Positions 1 to 13,076 of a stretch of 64,000 bases of DNA are shown in pieces. Positions within the stretch are counted from its first letter, which is position 1. Each line of letters starts with the position of its first letter. Position numbers and translations under genes: made by a program. The notes below the pieces were generated by a model. That model did not search any database and was not told the origin of the DNA. It saw nothing but the letters and a program-made list of their open reading frames with translations. The DNA comes from Astragalus membranaceus. Its lineage: Eukaryota > Streptophyta > Magnoliopsida > Fabales > Fabaceae. The stretch is from positions 151,542,605-151,606,604 of the forward strand of contig CM076846.1 in assembly GCA_039519185.1 (NCBI GenBank), in the 5' to 3' direction.

Positions 1-3000
1 TTTTTTAATCCTCTTTTTTGAATTTCACATTTTTTGTGATCTTTTTTCTTTTTTTTTGAGTAGAGTGAGCTGATAAAAGTGACACACCATTTTTGATGTG
101 GAATTGATCCTTGTCTAGGGTGATTGAAAGATTTTTTGATTTTTTTTTGGCTCAAAGGGGTAGTAAAGAATTTTTTTTTGAGGATACGGGAAGACGACCA
201 AACTTTATATCAAATCATGATTGCTTGTTTTTCTCAAAAATTAATTCAAGGACAAAAATTATTTATTTTTATATATCCGCTCTTTTTCTCTTTATTTCTT
301 TTATTTGCCCTAATTTTTTGCTTAGGCTGCTCTTGCGAGTTTCAACCTAACAGGCTTATTTGATTTTTTTTTTTGCAAAGGACTTACATAAAGGAAATAC
401 AACGTTTACAAGATATCTAGTGATCACAAATTTGCCCCAGCTTGGGGCCTAAAGTGTTAGCTCATGAAATTTCATCATTGGGAACAAACCAAATGGTTAA
501 CTAGGTACTTGTGTGGAGAATATGCACCTTATGGGATGGCCGGGGTGGGGCTGGACATGAACAAAAGATGATGATAGGATGGAAAAATGTGGATACTAAC
601 TGACTCAAACAAGAGTAAATGCACATTGTATACAAGTTGACTATACGAATGCTTCACATAGAGATAACATAGTTAACGACATGATAGGAGAAATTTTTGA
701 TAACACATCAGTTAACAAAGTGGACCCTTTGGATCATTTGTCATGGGACTGATGAGATGCATCGTTTTGCTGAAGAAAATTGTGAACGAGCTGCAAAAAG
801 TGAATAACTTCCTTTTTTGAAAGTTGGGTATCTGAAAAAACATTGAGTTTGTAGCTAACCTAAACTTTTCCAAAGAAGAATAATCAATTTCGCCTCATCT
901 CATCAATTTTTTTTTAAAAAAAACATGCTCATGGTTTTTTTTTAGAAAATGGGACAAAATGTGATAGATGAACTGATACATGATGATGGACATGGATGAT
1001 GAAGATGTAAGTGCATGAAATGCATGTGATTGTTTGACTCCAGTGACATCTAAGATGTTCAAAGGAATAATTATTTTACAGAATTTTGGTTTTTAAGAGA
1101 CAATGCAGCATGTAACAGGTGCAAAGTTTCTCATTGATGCTCAATGATGCATGAAAAGAGTGATGACATGTTTTTTGTTTTTTTTCTAGAAAACGACACA
1201 TGAAATGAAAAATGATTGTTTGATTCTAATGAAATGCTATGTCAAGTATGCAAAGAAACAATTATTGTAAATGACTTTGCAACATGATAATGATGCAAAT
1301 ATTTTTCAATTGATGATGAATGATGAAAGAATAATGAAATACTGTTACGTTTTTTTTCTCCTTTTTTTGGGAATGCAACGTATGAATGAACACATGATGA
1401 TGGATATGTACGATGAAAATGCAAATGTATGAAACGCATGGAGGAACTGATCACTTGAAGGGACCAACGACTTTATTCTATTATGAATGCATGAAGGAAC
1501 ACGTAGTGATAGATATGCGTGATGCAAATGCATGAAATGCGTGCATGAATGATCACTTGGAAAGACCAATTATAATAAATGATTTTTTGGGGGCAATGCA
1601 GCATGTGACTGATGCAGGGCCTCATTTATGTATCAAAAATAATGACATAATTTTTGTGAAATGATGCATGCTGAAACGGGGAATGAAATGACGTATGATC
1701 GATGGAATAGCGGTTTTTTTATTTATTAGGATGAGTGAGATGATGTATGAATGCTATGTTTTTACATGCCTCTCATGATGTTGCAAATGATGAAATGTCT
1801 ACATTATTTGATGATGTTTTTTGTGAATGGAAGTGCATGCTAAATGAGATATTCCAATGTTTATCACAAATTTTTAATTGTGCTCGTGGTTTTTTCTATT
1901 CTCTTTTGTTTTAGAAAAAAAATGTAATGCAAGAATGAACAAATGATGTTGCATGATGCAGATGCATGGAATGTGAATGATCACTTGAAAATATTGACTA
2001 CCCCAGATGATTTTTCGGAGGCAATGCAATATGATGATGAATAATGCAAGAAAATGGCATTATGTTTTTTATTTTTTTCTTTTATTTGGAAATGATGCAT
2101 GCATGCTAGATGGCTAAATGCATTTGAAGTGGTTAGGAATGAAGAACTTTTGTTTTTCTATGATGCATGAAGAGGAGTAATGAATATAACGTTTTTTATA
2201 AAATATATTTTTCTATATGAGTATGCAAGGTGATGCAAGTTGTACAAATATACAGTGTCTTTGTTTTTTCTTGGGATGATGATATGCATGTCGGTACCAT
2301 GAGAACTAGATGTATATGAAAACAAATGATTTCGTTCTATTATGAATGCATGGTGATTTTTATTTTCTAGCAAGATATGATATCATGATGACGGGTATGT
2401 ATGAAAAATGTAAATGCATGTATGCACGAAGAAATAAATGTTTGATCCTAATGCAATTATTTTATTTTTTCAAGAGGTAGTGCGACATATATGCAGACTC
2501 TTATTTTTAATTTATTGGATGACGAATGATACAATTATAATGAAATGATTTTTTTGTTTTTATTTGGGAAAATGATACACGAACATGGAGTTGATGCATT
2601 TAAACATGAGGGAAAATGATGTATGAATGATATGTTTTTTTTAAATGTAATTCATGACTTTACAAATGATGTGATGCCTACGCTATGTCAGTGCATATTG
2701 AGATGCTCATGTTATATGACTAAAAATTACTCTATTTTGTGCGAGGAAATAAAATGCATGACACTCGCAGTGATTTTTTTTAATGCATGGAAAGAAAAGA
2801 ATGCATGATGCTTGACATGACTTTGAATGTTTTTGTTTGTTTTTTTTGGAGAAGGGAAACCAGACGCATAAGTGTTGACGAACCAACTTGCTCTTTTTGC
2901 TCTTATTTTCTTTTTTTACATGGATGAATGTGTGCATGAATGTGCATGAAATGCAGATGTATGGTTTTACTCATCTGTCGGGGAATGGCAAGTTTTTTTT

Positions 3001-3892
3001 TTAAAATAAAAATGATCCTGGTGGTCTGACTTTCAAATGTTTTTTTTACTTTCATCCACCACTCTGTAAATTTTTTTTGTAATTCCCCGGCGGTCATGCA
3101 AAATGGGATGTTTTTATATTTATTTACGTGATATGCAAAGAAGAAAAATAAGAATGCATGATATAGGTTTTAAGAAAAGAAAATAGCTCGAACAAATGAA
3201 ATATGATTTTTGGTTTTTTTTTCAAAAAAAAATGGGAAGGAAATGTATCTATGCTTGTTTGAATGCGACGGGATGAAGCTCCTTTGTGTCCTAAAAAGGG
3301 TTCCATTGAGAATAGATCTAAGATTCTTTCTTCTGAGTGAACCTTTCAAAGGGTAGCCCTACAAGGTCCTAATAAGGTTCCTAGAGCCAACGACCCCGTT
3401 CGAGAACGCTGGCCACAACAATAGGCAAGCTATTAGAAGTGATAGCACCCTCGAAGGGACCGAACTCTAGGTGAGACTTTCGTAACCACCGAGCTGAACG
3501 TACATCCAGAGGGCCATTACTATGCAGTCTCGTTCTAACTTAGTTTATGCTCCAATCCAGGTATAGGACTATTCTCACGTGTGTGCAAAAGTGTGATAGT
3601 GGAGTGTGTGAAGGAGCAAAATGTTAAATATACCCTAGCTGCAAAACAAACAAACACATATACAGAAAATAACAGTCTTCTACCCTAGGGTTCACAAATC
3701 ACATAAAAATAATATGCAATAAAATAAAAGAATAATCACAAATACAAACATAATGGTCTTCTATCCTGAGGTTTACATATCATATGAAAATAATATAATA
3801 TGCAAGAATAAAAGACAAAAGGATAGGGTAAAAATAAACATTAAATCAACAATTAATCCTACAACTAATTAGACTAGGTTTGACTCTCTAAA
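1..3892 (-). mobile_element. Ogre-like Ty3/gypsy element, 5' untranslated internal region (partial)
   Basis: This is the internal region immediately downstream, in element orientation, of the primer binding site at 3893-3912. It continues past the left window edge. No long open frame is present on the minus strand; the longest are about 60-76 codons and none resembles gag. About 960-2950 is a degenerate low-complexity tract rich in ATGATGCATGAA-like words with many T-runs. Ogre elements are known for very long leaders before ORF1 and gag, which fits. The gag-pol genes and 3' LTR, if present, lie outside the window. The 3300-3600 portion is more complex sequence but I see no coding signal in it. 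Confidence 0.7.
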
Positions 3893-3912
3893 AGTCCCCA
3901 GTGAAGTCGCCA
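3893..3912 (-). other. Primer binding site, tRNA-Arg type
   Basis: On the minus strand this reads TGGCGACTTCACTGGGGACT. It lies 2 nt after the end of the LTR at 3915. This is the tRNA-Arg-type primer site known for legume Ogre elements. Together with the LTR ends it sets the element's orientation: the 5' LTR is to the right in window coordinates. Confidence 0.85.
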
Positions 3913-3914
3913 GC

Positions 3915-6900
3915 TGTAGCGACCGAAAAATCCGGGTAAGGATTCCTCGAAGGTTAAAAAATGAAGCCGCCATCAACGTTTAGTTTAAGGGCAAACATTG
4001 GAAAAATCCCTTTTGGAATGGATAAGGGTCCTTGAGACCAGATAAGGGTTCGGGAGTCGGTTATGCATGGGGAAGGTATTAGCACCCCACGACATCCTTC
4101 CTAAGGAAGGTTACCTGCTAATTAGTTGTAGAAGCGAAAGTTAATTTTGAAAACATTTATTTTTACCCTTTTATTGAAAGAAAAAGACTTAATAAAAATT
4201 TTAGTTTTTTGTGCTTGACAGGAGTGGGCCCCCGCTTCTACGTATCTCCAGGTGCGATGGAGAAATCAAAGCTACGTAGTTGTTTAGTTAGAAAATATTT
4301 TTTGGTTGGTATTTTTTAATATAGGGGTTTTTGGACTGTGTGATCTGTGTTGAAGGACCACTGGGGGTCTGAAGGAGCGCTGGGGCTCTGAAGGGCCGCT
4401 GAGGGCTGAAAGAGCGATGGGGCTCTAAAGGACCACAGTTCACTTATCCTAAAAGGATGACTAACCCGGCCGTACGACCGGCTTAATCCCCTACTTTGAA
4501 AATAAGATTTTTGATTTTCGAAATGAAAGAGATGTGTTTGTATTTTTTTAATTTAGAAATTATTTATTTTAAATAGGGATTTTAGGACATGATCCGTAAC
4601 GGTTCATTAGTGACCTAAAAAGCAGACTAACCCGACTGTACAGTCGACTTAGTCCCCTATTTATATTTTGTGGTTTTTGTAAAAAAAATGAATTAAGGAA
4701 GAAAGGTAATGGAAATTGTTTATTTTTGCGCTTGACATGGGTGTGACCCTGCTCCTACGTATCTTTTGGTAGAGAATCAAAGGCTACGTAGTTCTAGGGC
4801 TTTGCTTGGAAACATCATCTAAAAAAAAGTTAAGAGTGTGAGGATGAGTTGGACTCATTGGTTTGTAAAAATGTGTGAGGATGAGTTAGACTCATTGATT
4901 TATAAAATGTGTGAAGATGAGTTGGGCTCATTGTTTAGTGAAAGTAAAACGAGTGAGATAAAACCTAGACCCAAATGAATTAGAAACATAAGGATATATG
5001 GTGTAAAGTGATTAATATTTATTTAAGAACAAATAAATAAAATGATGAACAAAATTTGATGATAAGTAGCAAAAGGAATGAGAAATAGAAAATAAAAAAG
5101 GGGGTAGGGCTAAGAACAAATAGGAGGAGGCAAGTAGAAAACGTTTTTGACTTATATAAAAAATGGGTTATTTAATAAAATGAAAAAATGATTACCTAAA
5201 GTAGATAAATATAAAATAAATAAGCTAACAGTGATGGAATGGAAGGGTCTCGATGGTTTTAAACAAAACACACGCCTACTACTTAAAATGAAAACACACA
5301 CCCACCACTTGACCTAATTTCAAAAGCAAACACACACACACACACAGGAAAGGGGAAATGGCAGCAGCCGTGAGTGAGAGAAAACAGAATGGCAAGGGAG
5401 AGAGATCAACACCGAGGTGGGGATGGTGACGGCGCCAGCAGCGGTGGTGGTGCGACAGTGACGGCGACGAACGCCATGGCAGAACCGTGGAGGTGTGGTG
5501 GTTCACCGTTGGTGCTGCGGGGCTTGTTGGTTCGCTGGCAATGCGGCGGAGCTTGCTAGTCCGCTGGTGGTGCGGCGACGAAAACGATGGTGGGGTTGAC
5601 GACAACGTTCCTGGAGAGAACGAAAACGACGTCGGTGATGCGATGGCGACGGTTTGCGGTGGTGACAGGGGTGGCTGGGACGACGACCACGTTCGCTGTG
5701 GGGACGAACATCGTGACGGCGTTGACAGTGATGGAGGTGAAACTAGAAGATGGAGGCGCCTTTGACGGTTCACGGCCAACGGCCACCGTGTACGGTGGCC
5801 GGAATCAGAGGGTGAGTTCTACTGCGTCCTTTTTTATTTTCTGCGGTTCTGATCCCTTCTCCCCTCTACTCTCCTTGTTCTCACAGATCTTCTATTTTCT
5901 TTTTAGGTTTGTGTTGTGTGGGTTGGTTTGACGGAGAGATGGTGATTTGGTTGACGGTGGTGAGAAGGAGGGGCACGATGAGGGGGAGAAACGGAGTTGT
6001 GGTGGTTTGGTTCTGTGTTGTGGTGGTCGAGGTGCTTATTTTGAGTGACTGAGGTGTTGGTGATGGTCGTTGGTGTTTCAGGCGGTGGTTGGGTCAGTGA
6101 TGTTGGTGCGAGGATGGAGAGAGACACGATGGTGGTTCGGTTGATGTCCTTGGGCGGTGGTTATGGCCGCGGTTTGGAGGTTGAGGAGTGTTGTGGTTCT
6201 GATGGTGGTGTTAAGGGTGGTTAACGGTGTGGCTACGGCGGTGTCAAATGGTTCTTGGAGAAGGAGATGCAAAAGAATTTCATGGGAGGAGGAGAAGAGG
6301 TAGGCCGAGAGATGGATGGTATTCGGTGGAGTCCTCTTCTCTCTCTCTCTCTCTCTGTTTTCTTCCCCCTCTGTTATTGTATTTCTTCGGTGATCCGTGT
6401 TCTCCCTCTTATTTTTCTAATCCCCCTCAGTGACAGTGTGTGCTTGGTGTGTTTTTTCAGTCTCTGTGTGTGTATCCTCCTCCGTGAACGTTACTGTTCA
6501 CTCACATTTATAGTGAAATTGTGGTGTAGGTGTTGAGGAATATTCTGGGCACCAAGGACAGCATCAATTCAGGAAAAAGAAAGGGCAGTAGCTGGCATAT
6601 GAAGGACAAGCAGCTGGCTGGAAGGACAGCATATTGGACCTTATTCTAGGAATATTCTTCAGCTAGGGCAAAAAGGGTGGAGGCTGAAATGTTCCTTGGA
6701 TTTATTTTAAATTTTTTGTACCATTTCGTTTTTTTACAGTTTGGGTGTAACAAGAATTTGTAATAAAAGGACTCTGACTATTCAGCTTGATGTTTATTTG
6801 ATTTTCAATGATGTTACTTTTTTGTATTTTCGCAACAACGATAAGCATCAAAATAAATATCTGCACACGATGAGCGCGCCTGATCAAAACGAGAATAAAA

Positions 6901-6949
6901 CCTTTTTTTTGAGATTTTTCAATTAGCCGGACAAAATTAGGGTATGACA
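3915..6949 (-). mobile_element. Ogre-like 5' LTR, 3035 bp
   Basis: On the minus strand the LTR starts TGTCATACCCTAATTTTGTCC and ends GGTCGCTACA, so it has TG...CA ends. The primer binding site directly follows. Multi-kilobase LTRs are usual for Ogre. The base immediately outside the 5' end begins the sequence CCCTG (6950-6954), the candidate 5-bp target duplication, but its partner is beyond the window. Internal features are duplicated blocks at about 4200-4940, a CA run near 5331, a GC-rich block at about 5380-6330 and a CT run near 6337. Open frames on either strand in the GC-rich block are Ser/Pro/Thr-rich low complexity and I do not call them genes. Confidence 0.85.
4205..4940. repeat. 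Internal duplications within the Ogre LTR
   Basis: Two diverged copies of a block containing CTACGTATCT...GCTACGTAGTT lie near 4213-4290 and 4730-4795. Two copies of a GACTAACCC...CCCCTA block lie near 4450-4495 and 4621-4662. Three imperfect tandem copies of a roughly 40-50-bp GTGTGAGGATGAGTTGGACT unit lie near 4835-4935. A short GGGGCTCTGAAGG-type minisatellite lies near 4352-4435. These look like old segmental duplications inside the LTR. Confidence 0.7.
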
Positions 6950-7106
6950 CCCTGAAGGAATAACTAAAATTTTGGCACTCTTTCCGGCTGAAGACTAGTT
7001 CCGTGTAAAAGATAAGATTATAATGAAAAAATTAAAATAAAAAAAAGGAAACCTCTCAGGCTCTCACGATGAAGCCTTTTCACTTTCATTCCTCTCAGTT
7101 TCATTT

Positions 7107-7107
7107 C

Positions 7108-7141
<34 letters not shown>

Positions 7142-7187
7142 GAATTATCTCGCCTCCGCCACACCCACACAAGGTGTGTCTTCTTTC

Positions 7188-7225
<38 letters not shown>
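7107..7225. repeat. (CT)n microsatellites in a 5'UTR-like stretch
   Basis: Two CT tracts, about 7107-7141 and 7191-7225, each end in CTCGAATTATCTC. The sequence around them, with an ATG at 7069 and the plant 5'UTR-like phrase TTTAGGGTTTTAGG, resembles the leader of a transcribed plant gene. It may be the promoter and leader of the transposon gene that begins at 8515, separated from it by a long intron. No product can be assigned. Confidence 0.5.
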
Positions 7226-7226
<1 letters not shown>

Positions 7227-8514
7227 AATTATCTCTTTCTTTAGGGTTTTAGGTTTTAATGTCTGTTTGGCTGGAAACTTTTGTGTTATTGAACTTTTAG
7301 GGTCATTGTTTCATGTATCCTAAATCCTCGTTTCACTTCACAATTTCTATTTATCTCTCGAATTCTCTCTTTCTTTAGGGTTTTGAGTTTTAATGTCTGT
7401 TTGGCTGCAAACTTTTATGCATATGGGGTTGTTTTAATGAGTTTGTTTGGTTGGAATGTATTGCTTATTGTCTACATTATCATTGGCAAAACAGCACACA
7501 CAGACGAGGAACATTATTCTTGTGAGTTTGTGAGGGATTTGATTCTATTCTTCTATTCTATTTTTGACATTATAATATTATTAATTGAATAATAATTTTA
7601 ATTTTTTTCTGGTTCAGTTTAGGTTGCTGCACAAAGAGGGATTATTATTCTAAGATTTATATGTGGGCCAAATTGGGAAATTCAGGGTTGAGAGTTGAGA
7701 TTGTGAGATGCTTGATGCTTCCCCTTCTTTTCCACTTTCTTATTTTTTTCCCAGTTTGCAATTGCCTGTTATTTATAACAGTGGATACTGTTTGATTCTT
7801 TATTAGACTTGTAGGAATGAAATGTATATTTGGATTGGGTTCTTAGGTTTCATTTCAATAAGGACAGAGTGTTTTTTGAGTGTGAATTCAATTGTAAAGG
7901 TCAAGTTTGGATAAGTGGTCTGTTTTTAAATTTTGGAATGGTTCATAGTTGAATAAAGTGTTGTTTCAGGTTTTGGCTTTATTTGATTGATTGATTGAAT
8001 CTAATCTATCTCAAGTCTCGAATAATAAATATCAAAATTAGATACATACGTGATACTCATGAATTGCTTTTGTGCATAATGTAGACATTTGTGTGGTTAT
8101 CCTTATTTATGTTATCCTAGTTCCCTTTCTGTTATGGTATGCAGTAATATTGAATATTATTAGTCAGATTAGATTGTTGTTGCTCTATGGCATGCAGTAA
8201 TATTGAATAATAGGTATTGATATATACATGATAGTCATTACTCATTAGCCTCACAGTATTAGAAAAATGATGCTGCTACACTGAAATTATAGTTATGTTA
8301 CACTACTTGTATTTGCATATGTATGTCCACTGTTAAATTAATGATTGAACATTTTATTTATGCCTCTATTTCTGAATCTCAATATGCTTTCAGCAGAAGT
8401 TCACCTTTCTTCAATAAAATATATGTGCCTTTTTTTTTTTGCTAGTTATGTGTTTTTCTTTTCTTCACAATTTGTCTAAATCGTACTCTTACATCTAAAT
8501 ATGGTTTTGTAGCA

Positions 8515-9528
8515 ATGGCTAAGAGAAAGAGGTTTACTCCCAGAACTGCACCTGTACAAGTTCAAGAGAATGCTCCAAATATGAATCAAAGCGCATCTCA
8601 CCTATCACCACAAAGTGATCCTCTAGGTGATATTGACCCATTTGTTGAGTTTGACAATTCCTTTGACACTGACGATGAAAGTTTTGTATCCACTGACACG
8701 AAAAAGCCCACTAAATATTGGCCAGTTAAGGTCATTGGTATGCAATTTACTTCTTATTAGTTTGGATTAATTAATAATTTCTAATGAGTTACAAATTTTA
8801 ACTTTCATTTTTTATTTTATTTTATATTCAGTTGGGGATGGAGAGCCTAAAGAAGATCGGCTAAGAGTTCAGGACTTGTTTTCGTTTCCTAATGAGAAGA
8901 AAGTGATCCTAGATTGGAATCGAGAGGGTCAACCAATTGGACATGCTGCTGGTCTTTTAGGGGGTTATTTAGGAGCTCTTGCAGTTATGATATCTTCCCT
9001 ATCAATTATGTAAAATGGCCAAAGGTTCCATCGAAACCCAAGAATGACGTGTGGGACAAGATGATCAAGGTATGAACTATAAATATAACATAATTCATTT
9101 ATATGTATATAGCTTACCAAAACTTACTTTCCCTATTGTAGAAAGTATTCCTAATCGATGGGCACAATATCCATACACTTCGGTCAAAAACAATTGCTAG
9201 GAAAAAACATGAATTGGTATTTCTCTTTTTTAAGTTTACCAACATTGGTGATTTTGATTTCTATAATTAAAATTCAGTATTTCTAGATGTTGCTAAATCG
9301 ATATAATTTGTTAGGAAACTCAAACTGGGAAGCCTTTTGGGCGAGCAAATATGTATTCCAAGCGGCTGATTATGATAAGCTGAAGTTGGAATTACAAGCG
9401 AGTAATGCAAGAGTTCAAGCTTTAGAGGGAGAAGTAGCTAAAGTTCGAACATTAGAGGAACAAGTAGCTTATCTAATGCATCAAGCTGGTGGTCAATGTC
9501 CAGCTAGATCTGATCAGGTACCTGCTTA
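8515..9528 (+). pseudogene. CACTA-associated protein (plant transposase Ptta/En/Spm-like), frameshifted
   Basis: Exon 1 (8515-8739) starts MAKRKRFTPRT and is rich in Ser/Asp. Its last partial codon joins an exon beginning about 8832 after TTCAG. Exon 2 encodes a segment with the motif WNREGQPIGHAAG, matching the family motif WN..GQPIGPN seen in the complete CACTA at 55349-55517. Near 8985-8990 one base is missing: the frame runs into TAA at about 9011, while the adjacent frame continues as YDIFPINYVKWPKVPSKPK to a splice donor at 9069. Exon 3 (about 9142-9216) encodes KVFLIDGHNIHTLRSK. An exon at 9287-9528 encodes a Leu/Glu heptad-type coiled coil ending in TAA. The protein is the regulatory or DNA-binding-type CACTA product, not the DDE transposase. 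Exon borders are by eye. Confidence 0.6.
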
Positions 9529-10453
9529 ACTAAGAGAATATAAATTCTGGTTCCTTTCAATTCTGTGTAAATTTTGGTTTGGTATTATATGCTTTATATA
9601 AATTCTGGTTCAATGTTTCAATGGTTCCTTTCAATTCTGTGTAAATTCTGGTTTGGTATTTTCCTGGTTTCAATGTTCTAAATTTGATATTATATGGGTT
9701 ATATATTCTGGTTCCTTTCAGTTCTGTGTAAAAAATGAGTTTGAGAACCTATTGATCAATAGTCAATGTTCTTAATTAAGTTGATTAAGACCAAGTCATC
9801 AAGATAATAAGACAATCTTTTCTGCTGATAATCATTTCTACTACTACGTTAGCCAAGAAGGATGTATCCTTCACTCCCTTTAATACCAATCTCGATCACT
9901 CTCAGGTGTGTAACCTAATTTCTTCCATGTTCATTCACAGACAGTTGTAATCTATTATTTCTTCCATGGCTGTCTGTGCCTTTGTAACTAACAAAAATCA
10001 TATCTCACAAAGTTAGGTATTCATGGAATTAGTATCTTCAAAAATATTGTGGTCTCTGTCATTTGGTTACTTATAGAGGACCCGTCAGCCTTGGTTGCTC
10101 TCATTTTATGTACATCTTAGTGTATATCAGATTAAAAAAAATTGTGCATCTTTATCTTGTGAGTTGTGTTTGTTTGACTATGTGTTGAAATTTTTGTTTA
10201 TCAAACTGAAGAAGTCCTATTTTACTTCCTTGTAGACACGAGATAGGTATATGTTCATGTTGTTAATGGGTTTTCTTAAGTTGAAAGGGATCACTATAAC
10301 CTGCAAAAGCATAGTCCAAATTCCAACCCCTTTGGAAACCTTCTGAGACTATCATAGAAATTAGTGCAGCTAAGTATTCTAAGTATTGAAATACCCTGCA
10401 CTAAGTATTCTAAACCTTCTGAGACTACCTAATTCATTTATTGAAATACTCTG
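9529..10453. other. CACTA interior, no gene assigned
   Basis: AT-rich sequence between the pseudogene and the nested LTR. Near 9540-9735 the phrase TCTGGTTCCTTTCAATTCTGTGTAAA recurs in imperfect copies, a local duplication. A short exon-like open stretch ends at a donor-like CTCTCAG|GTGTGT near 9905, but it could not be linked to a product. Confidence 0.4.
9540..9735. repeat. Local imperfect repeats (TTCCTTTCAATTCTGTG)
   Basis: At least three imperfect copies of a roughly 55-90-bp unit containing GGTTCCTTTCAATTCTGTG and ATATTATATG lie in a row. This is probably slippage or local duplication in non-coding CACTA sequence. Confidence 0.5.
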
Positions 10454-13076
10454 TGTAACACCCCGATAATTTCTAATTTGTAGAAATTACCGAAATGCAC
10501 TACTGGCATACATCAGAGTACCTCCTGTTTTAAATACTGAACACATACTAAAACTCGATGCTAAAACCCATCAAGTGCGCTTACATAACTTAACATGAGA
10601 AATACATAATATCATTCCTTACACCTCTCAACTAGTGTTCAGTACCAAAATAGAAAGTCTGCGGAAGCGATTTACAACTTTATAAGCATAAGTCGTACAA
10701 TCGTATATCTAAGACACTGAATAAAAATACAGAGATACATAACATGACAAAATAAACAGCGTCAGCAACTCCTCAAGCCATCTCCTTAACCATGCTTCAT
10801 CGTCTTCAACTTAACCTGCGACTCTGAAAAACAACAACATGGATTGGGTGAGACAACTTGTCTCAGTGAGTTCTATCGAGACCCCTTACTAACTCTCTCG
10901 GTTCAATTATGCTTGATTCGTTATTCTTGATTCATAATTCATAGTCTTAATATTTGACTATGTGGCTAACATGAAAGTTGTCCTCATAACCCTCATAAGC
11001 AGTTACAAGAGGCAACACCTGAACAATGAACAATGATTTTTAGCATGTCACCGGTCACTTGGCAAAATAAGCTCCCGGTGAACCCAATCCACTAATCGCT
11101 AGTGGGCAAACCTCATGGGGCCTAGGTTCATAAGGCTCGTGACTTCCCCTCCCCCAGCACACTAAACTGAAATAGGGTCGTCACCCTAACCTGATGTATA
11201 TATTTTAATATACCTTGAACAATGAGCAGTGAACATAACAGTGAGCTTATACTTGACATGATCTTAATCTTAACCTAATCTTATACTTAGCATAATCTTG
11301 TCATTAGGTGATCTCACACGGAATTACTAACGTTGTTAGCTTAACTTATAACTATCCATTACCTAGTCCACATCATAATGTATCGCCCATACTCCACATT
11401 ATGATAACCTAACTTAGTCATAATCGATCTCATAAATACCACATCGGGTCATCACATAAGCAAAGACATGAACATAACATAAAATTACTTTGACCGTACT
11501 TGATTTCATGATACTATATGTTTCCGTCCTTGGGAAACCTTGAGGAGTGGATTGGAAGGGACTTAGGACCAATCGGAATAGCTTAGGACGTATTTCAAAT
11601 TTGGGCATCAGAAGGGTACGCACGATCTGTGCGGCTTGGCGCACGATCCGTGTGCATTTTTACAAAAATAACCTTGAGTACCAGAACCCCACGCACGACC
11701 CGTGCCCAGGGGCGCACGGTCCGTGCGTGGCCATCAGCATTTCAAAAAAATCAGTTTTCGTATTCTCTTGTCCATTCCGATCGTTCCCTATCCATTCAGA
11801 TTCACATCCGAACTTAATAATACATCAAAACAGTCATGGAAACCAATCAATCATCACATAGCAATCAAAAATCATAACAACAATCAACGATTAAACTTAA
11901 CCAATCACATAATTTAACGATTCGTCCATGTTTTCATAAAACGGTTCAATACCGGTTTTCATAAAATGCGAGACCAAAACTCAGAGCATAACACACATGA
12001 CCATAACATCCTAGTGAGTATAGAACTCACCTTTTGGCGATGAAAATCGCTCCCAACGCCGAAGCTTCGCGAACTCGGACGAACGGCGATCCCACGAATC
12101 TTCCCGAATCTGCTCCAGCTACTTCAAGCAACAAACCGTCAATTTGCAACGAGCATAGCTAGGTCAATACGTGACCAAAATCCTTAAAATCAGTGCCCAT
12201 TGTGAAGAGAATTTTGTCTACTCTCTGATGGAGAAAGATTCACTTGCATGCAACCAGTAGTTTGGGAGATATCAACAAAACAAGAGGACTGCGCTTCGGA
12301 ACAGTGGCTGATTCTTAATCCGAAAGTTGTGAACATGATATATCTCTCATTTCTCAATGAAATCATGCGGTTCTAGTTCCCAAAATGAAGATCTTTGTGT
12401 CTAGTTTCCAGAGGGACAAGAATCACTTTTATCGGAGTCCTACACAGTGAGATACGATGAAAATACCAAAGGGTGCTAAAACTGTTTTGTTGCAGAATTT
12501 CTGTGACTTGAAGAAACTGATTTCCAAGGCTTTGAACCTCCATCAAATCGAAATGGATAGATGATGGAAGGAGAGGATTTGAACTGAATCTTTGAATAAA
12601 AGTGGTATCAATGGAAAGAGGAGAAGAAATGAAGAAGAATGGTGCAAAGAGTGGCAACATGCATCAAAGGTTTGAAGAGGATCCTTCATCTTTCTCTCCC
12701 CCAAGCTCTTCTTTCTTTTTGATTTCTGGTTCAGCCCTTCAAGGGTTGTGCGAAAATGAGGGAGGAAATAGGTGTTTTCAGCTGGAGGGGAAAAATGAAA
12801 AGGGAAAAGACTAAAATACCCTTGGTCTTTGACTCCCACTTAAAACTAATCCTTGTCAAAACTTACTCACTTATAACTAATTTTAATTCAACACTCATTT
12901 AATAACACACATACTTCATATCATTTAAAAACTAAATATTCAATCAATATATCCTATCCATGACAATCACTTCATCATTAATTAATTAAGCTAAATTACT
13001 CTAATTAGCTAATTAATCAAACGCAACCTCTTGTTGATTTCCGTTAACCAACTTAGCTAAAGTTGGAGATGTTACA
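10454..13076 (-). mobile_element. Solo LTR of a Ty3/gypsy-type element
   Basis: Ends are TGTAACACCCCG... and ...GGAGATGTTACA, inverted TGTAACA/TGTTACA. It shares clear sequence, in opposite orientation, with the LTR at 28557-31161: the block around GAACCTAGGCCCC(A/T)TGAGG near 11110-11155 corresponds to 30449-30502. No primer binding site or polypurine tract and no internal region follow at either side, so it is a solo LTR of about 2623 bp. The flanking pentamers are CTCTG and CCCTG, a candidate target duplication with one mismatch. Short open frames inside it are incidental. Confidence 0.75.
11620..11726. repeat. Four near-palindromic GCACGRYCYGTGC motifs in the LTR
   Basis: GCACGATCTGTGC at 11620, GCACGATCCGTGT at 11641, GCACGACCCGTGC at 11693 and GCACGGTCCGTGC at 11714. 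Each is a 13-bp imperfect palindrome. The sister LTR at 28557 has decayed versions near 29803-29838 (GCATGACTCGTGC, GCACAACCCGTGC). They may be protein-binding or hairpin-forming sites; the function is unknown. Confidence 0.6.

Noticed and set aside
5279..6536. Several frames of 60-166 codons on both strands in the Ogre LTR
   Set aside because: They overlap one another in a compositionally biased GC-rich block and are simple-sequence products; no motif was recognised.
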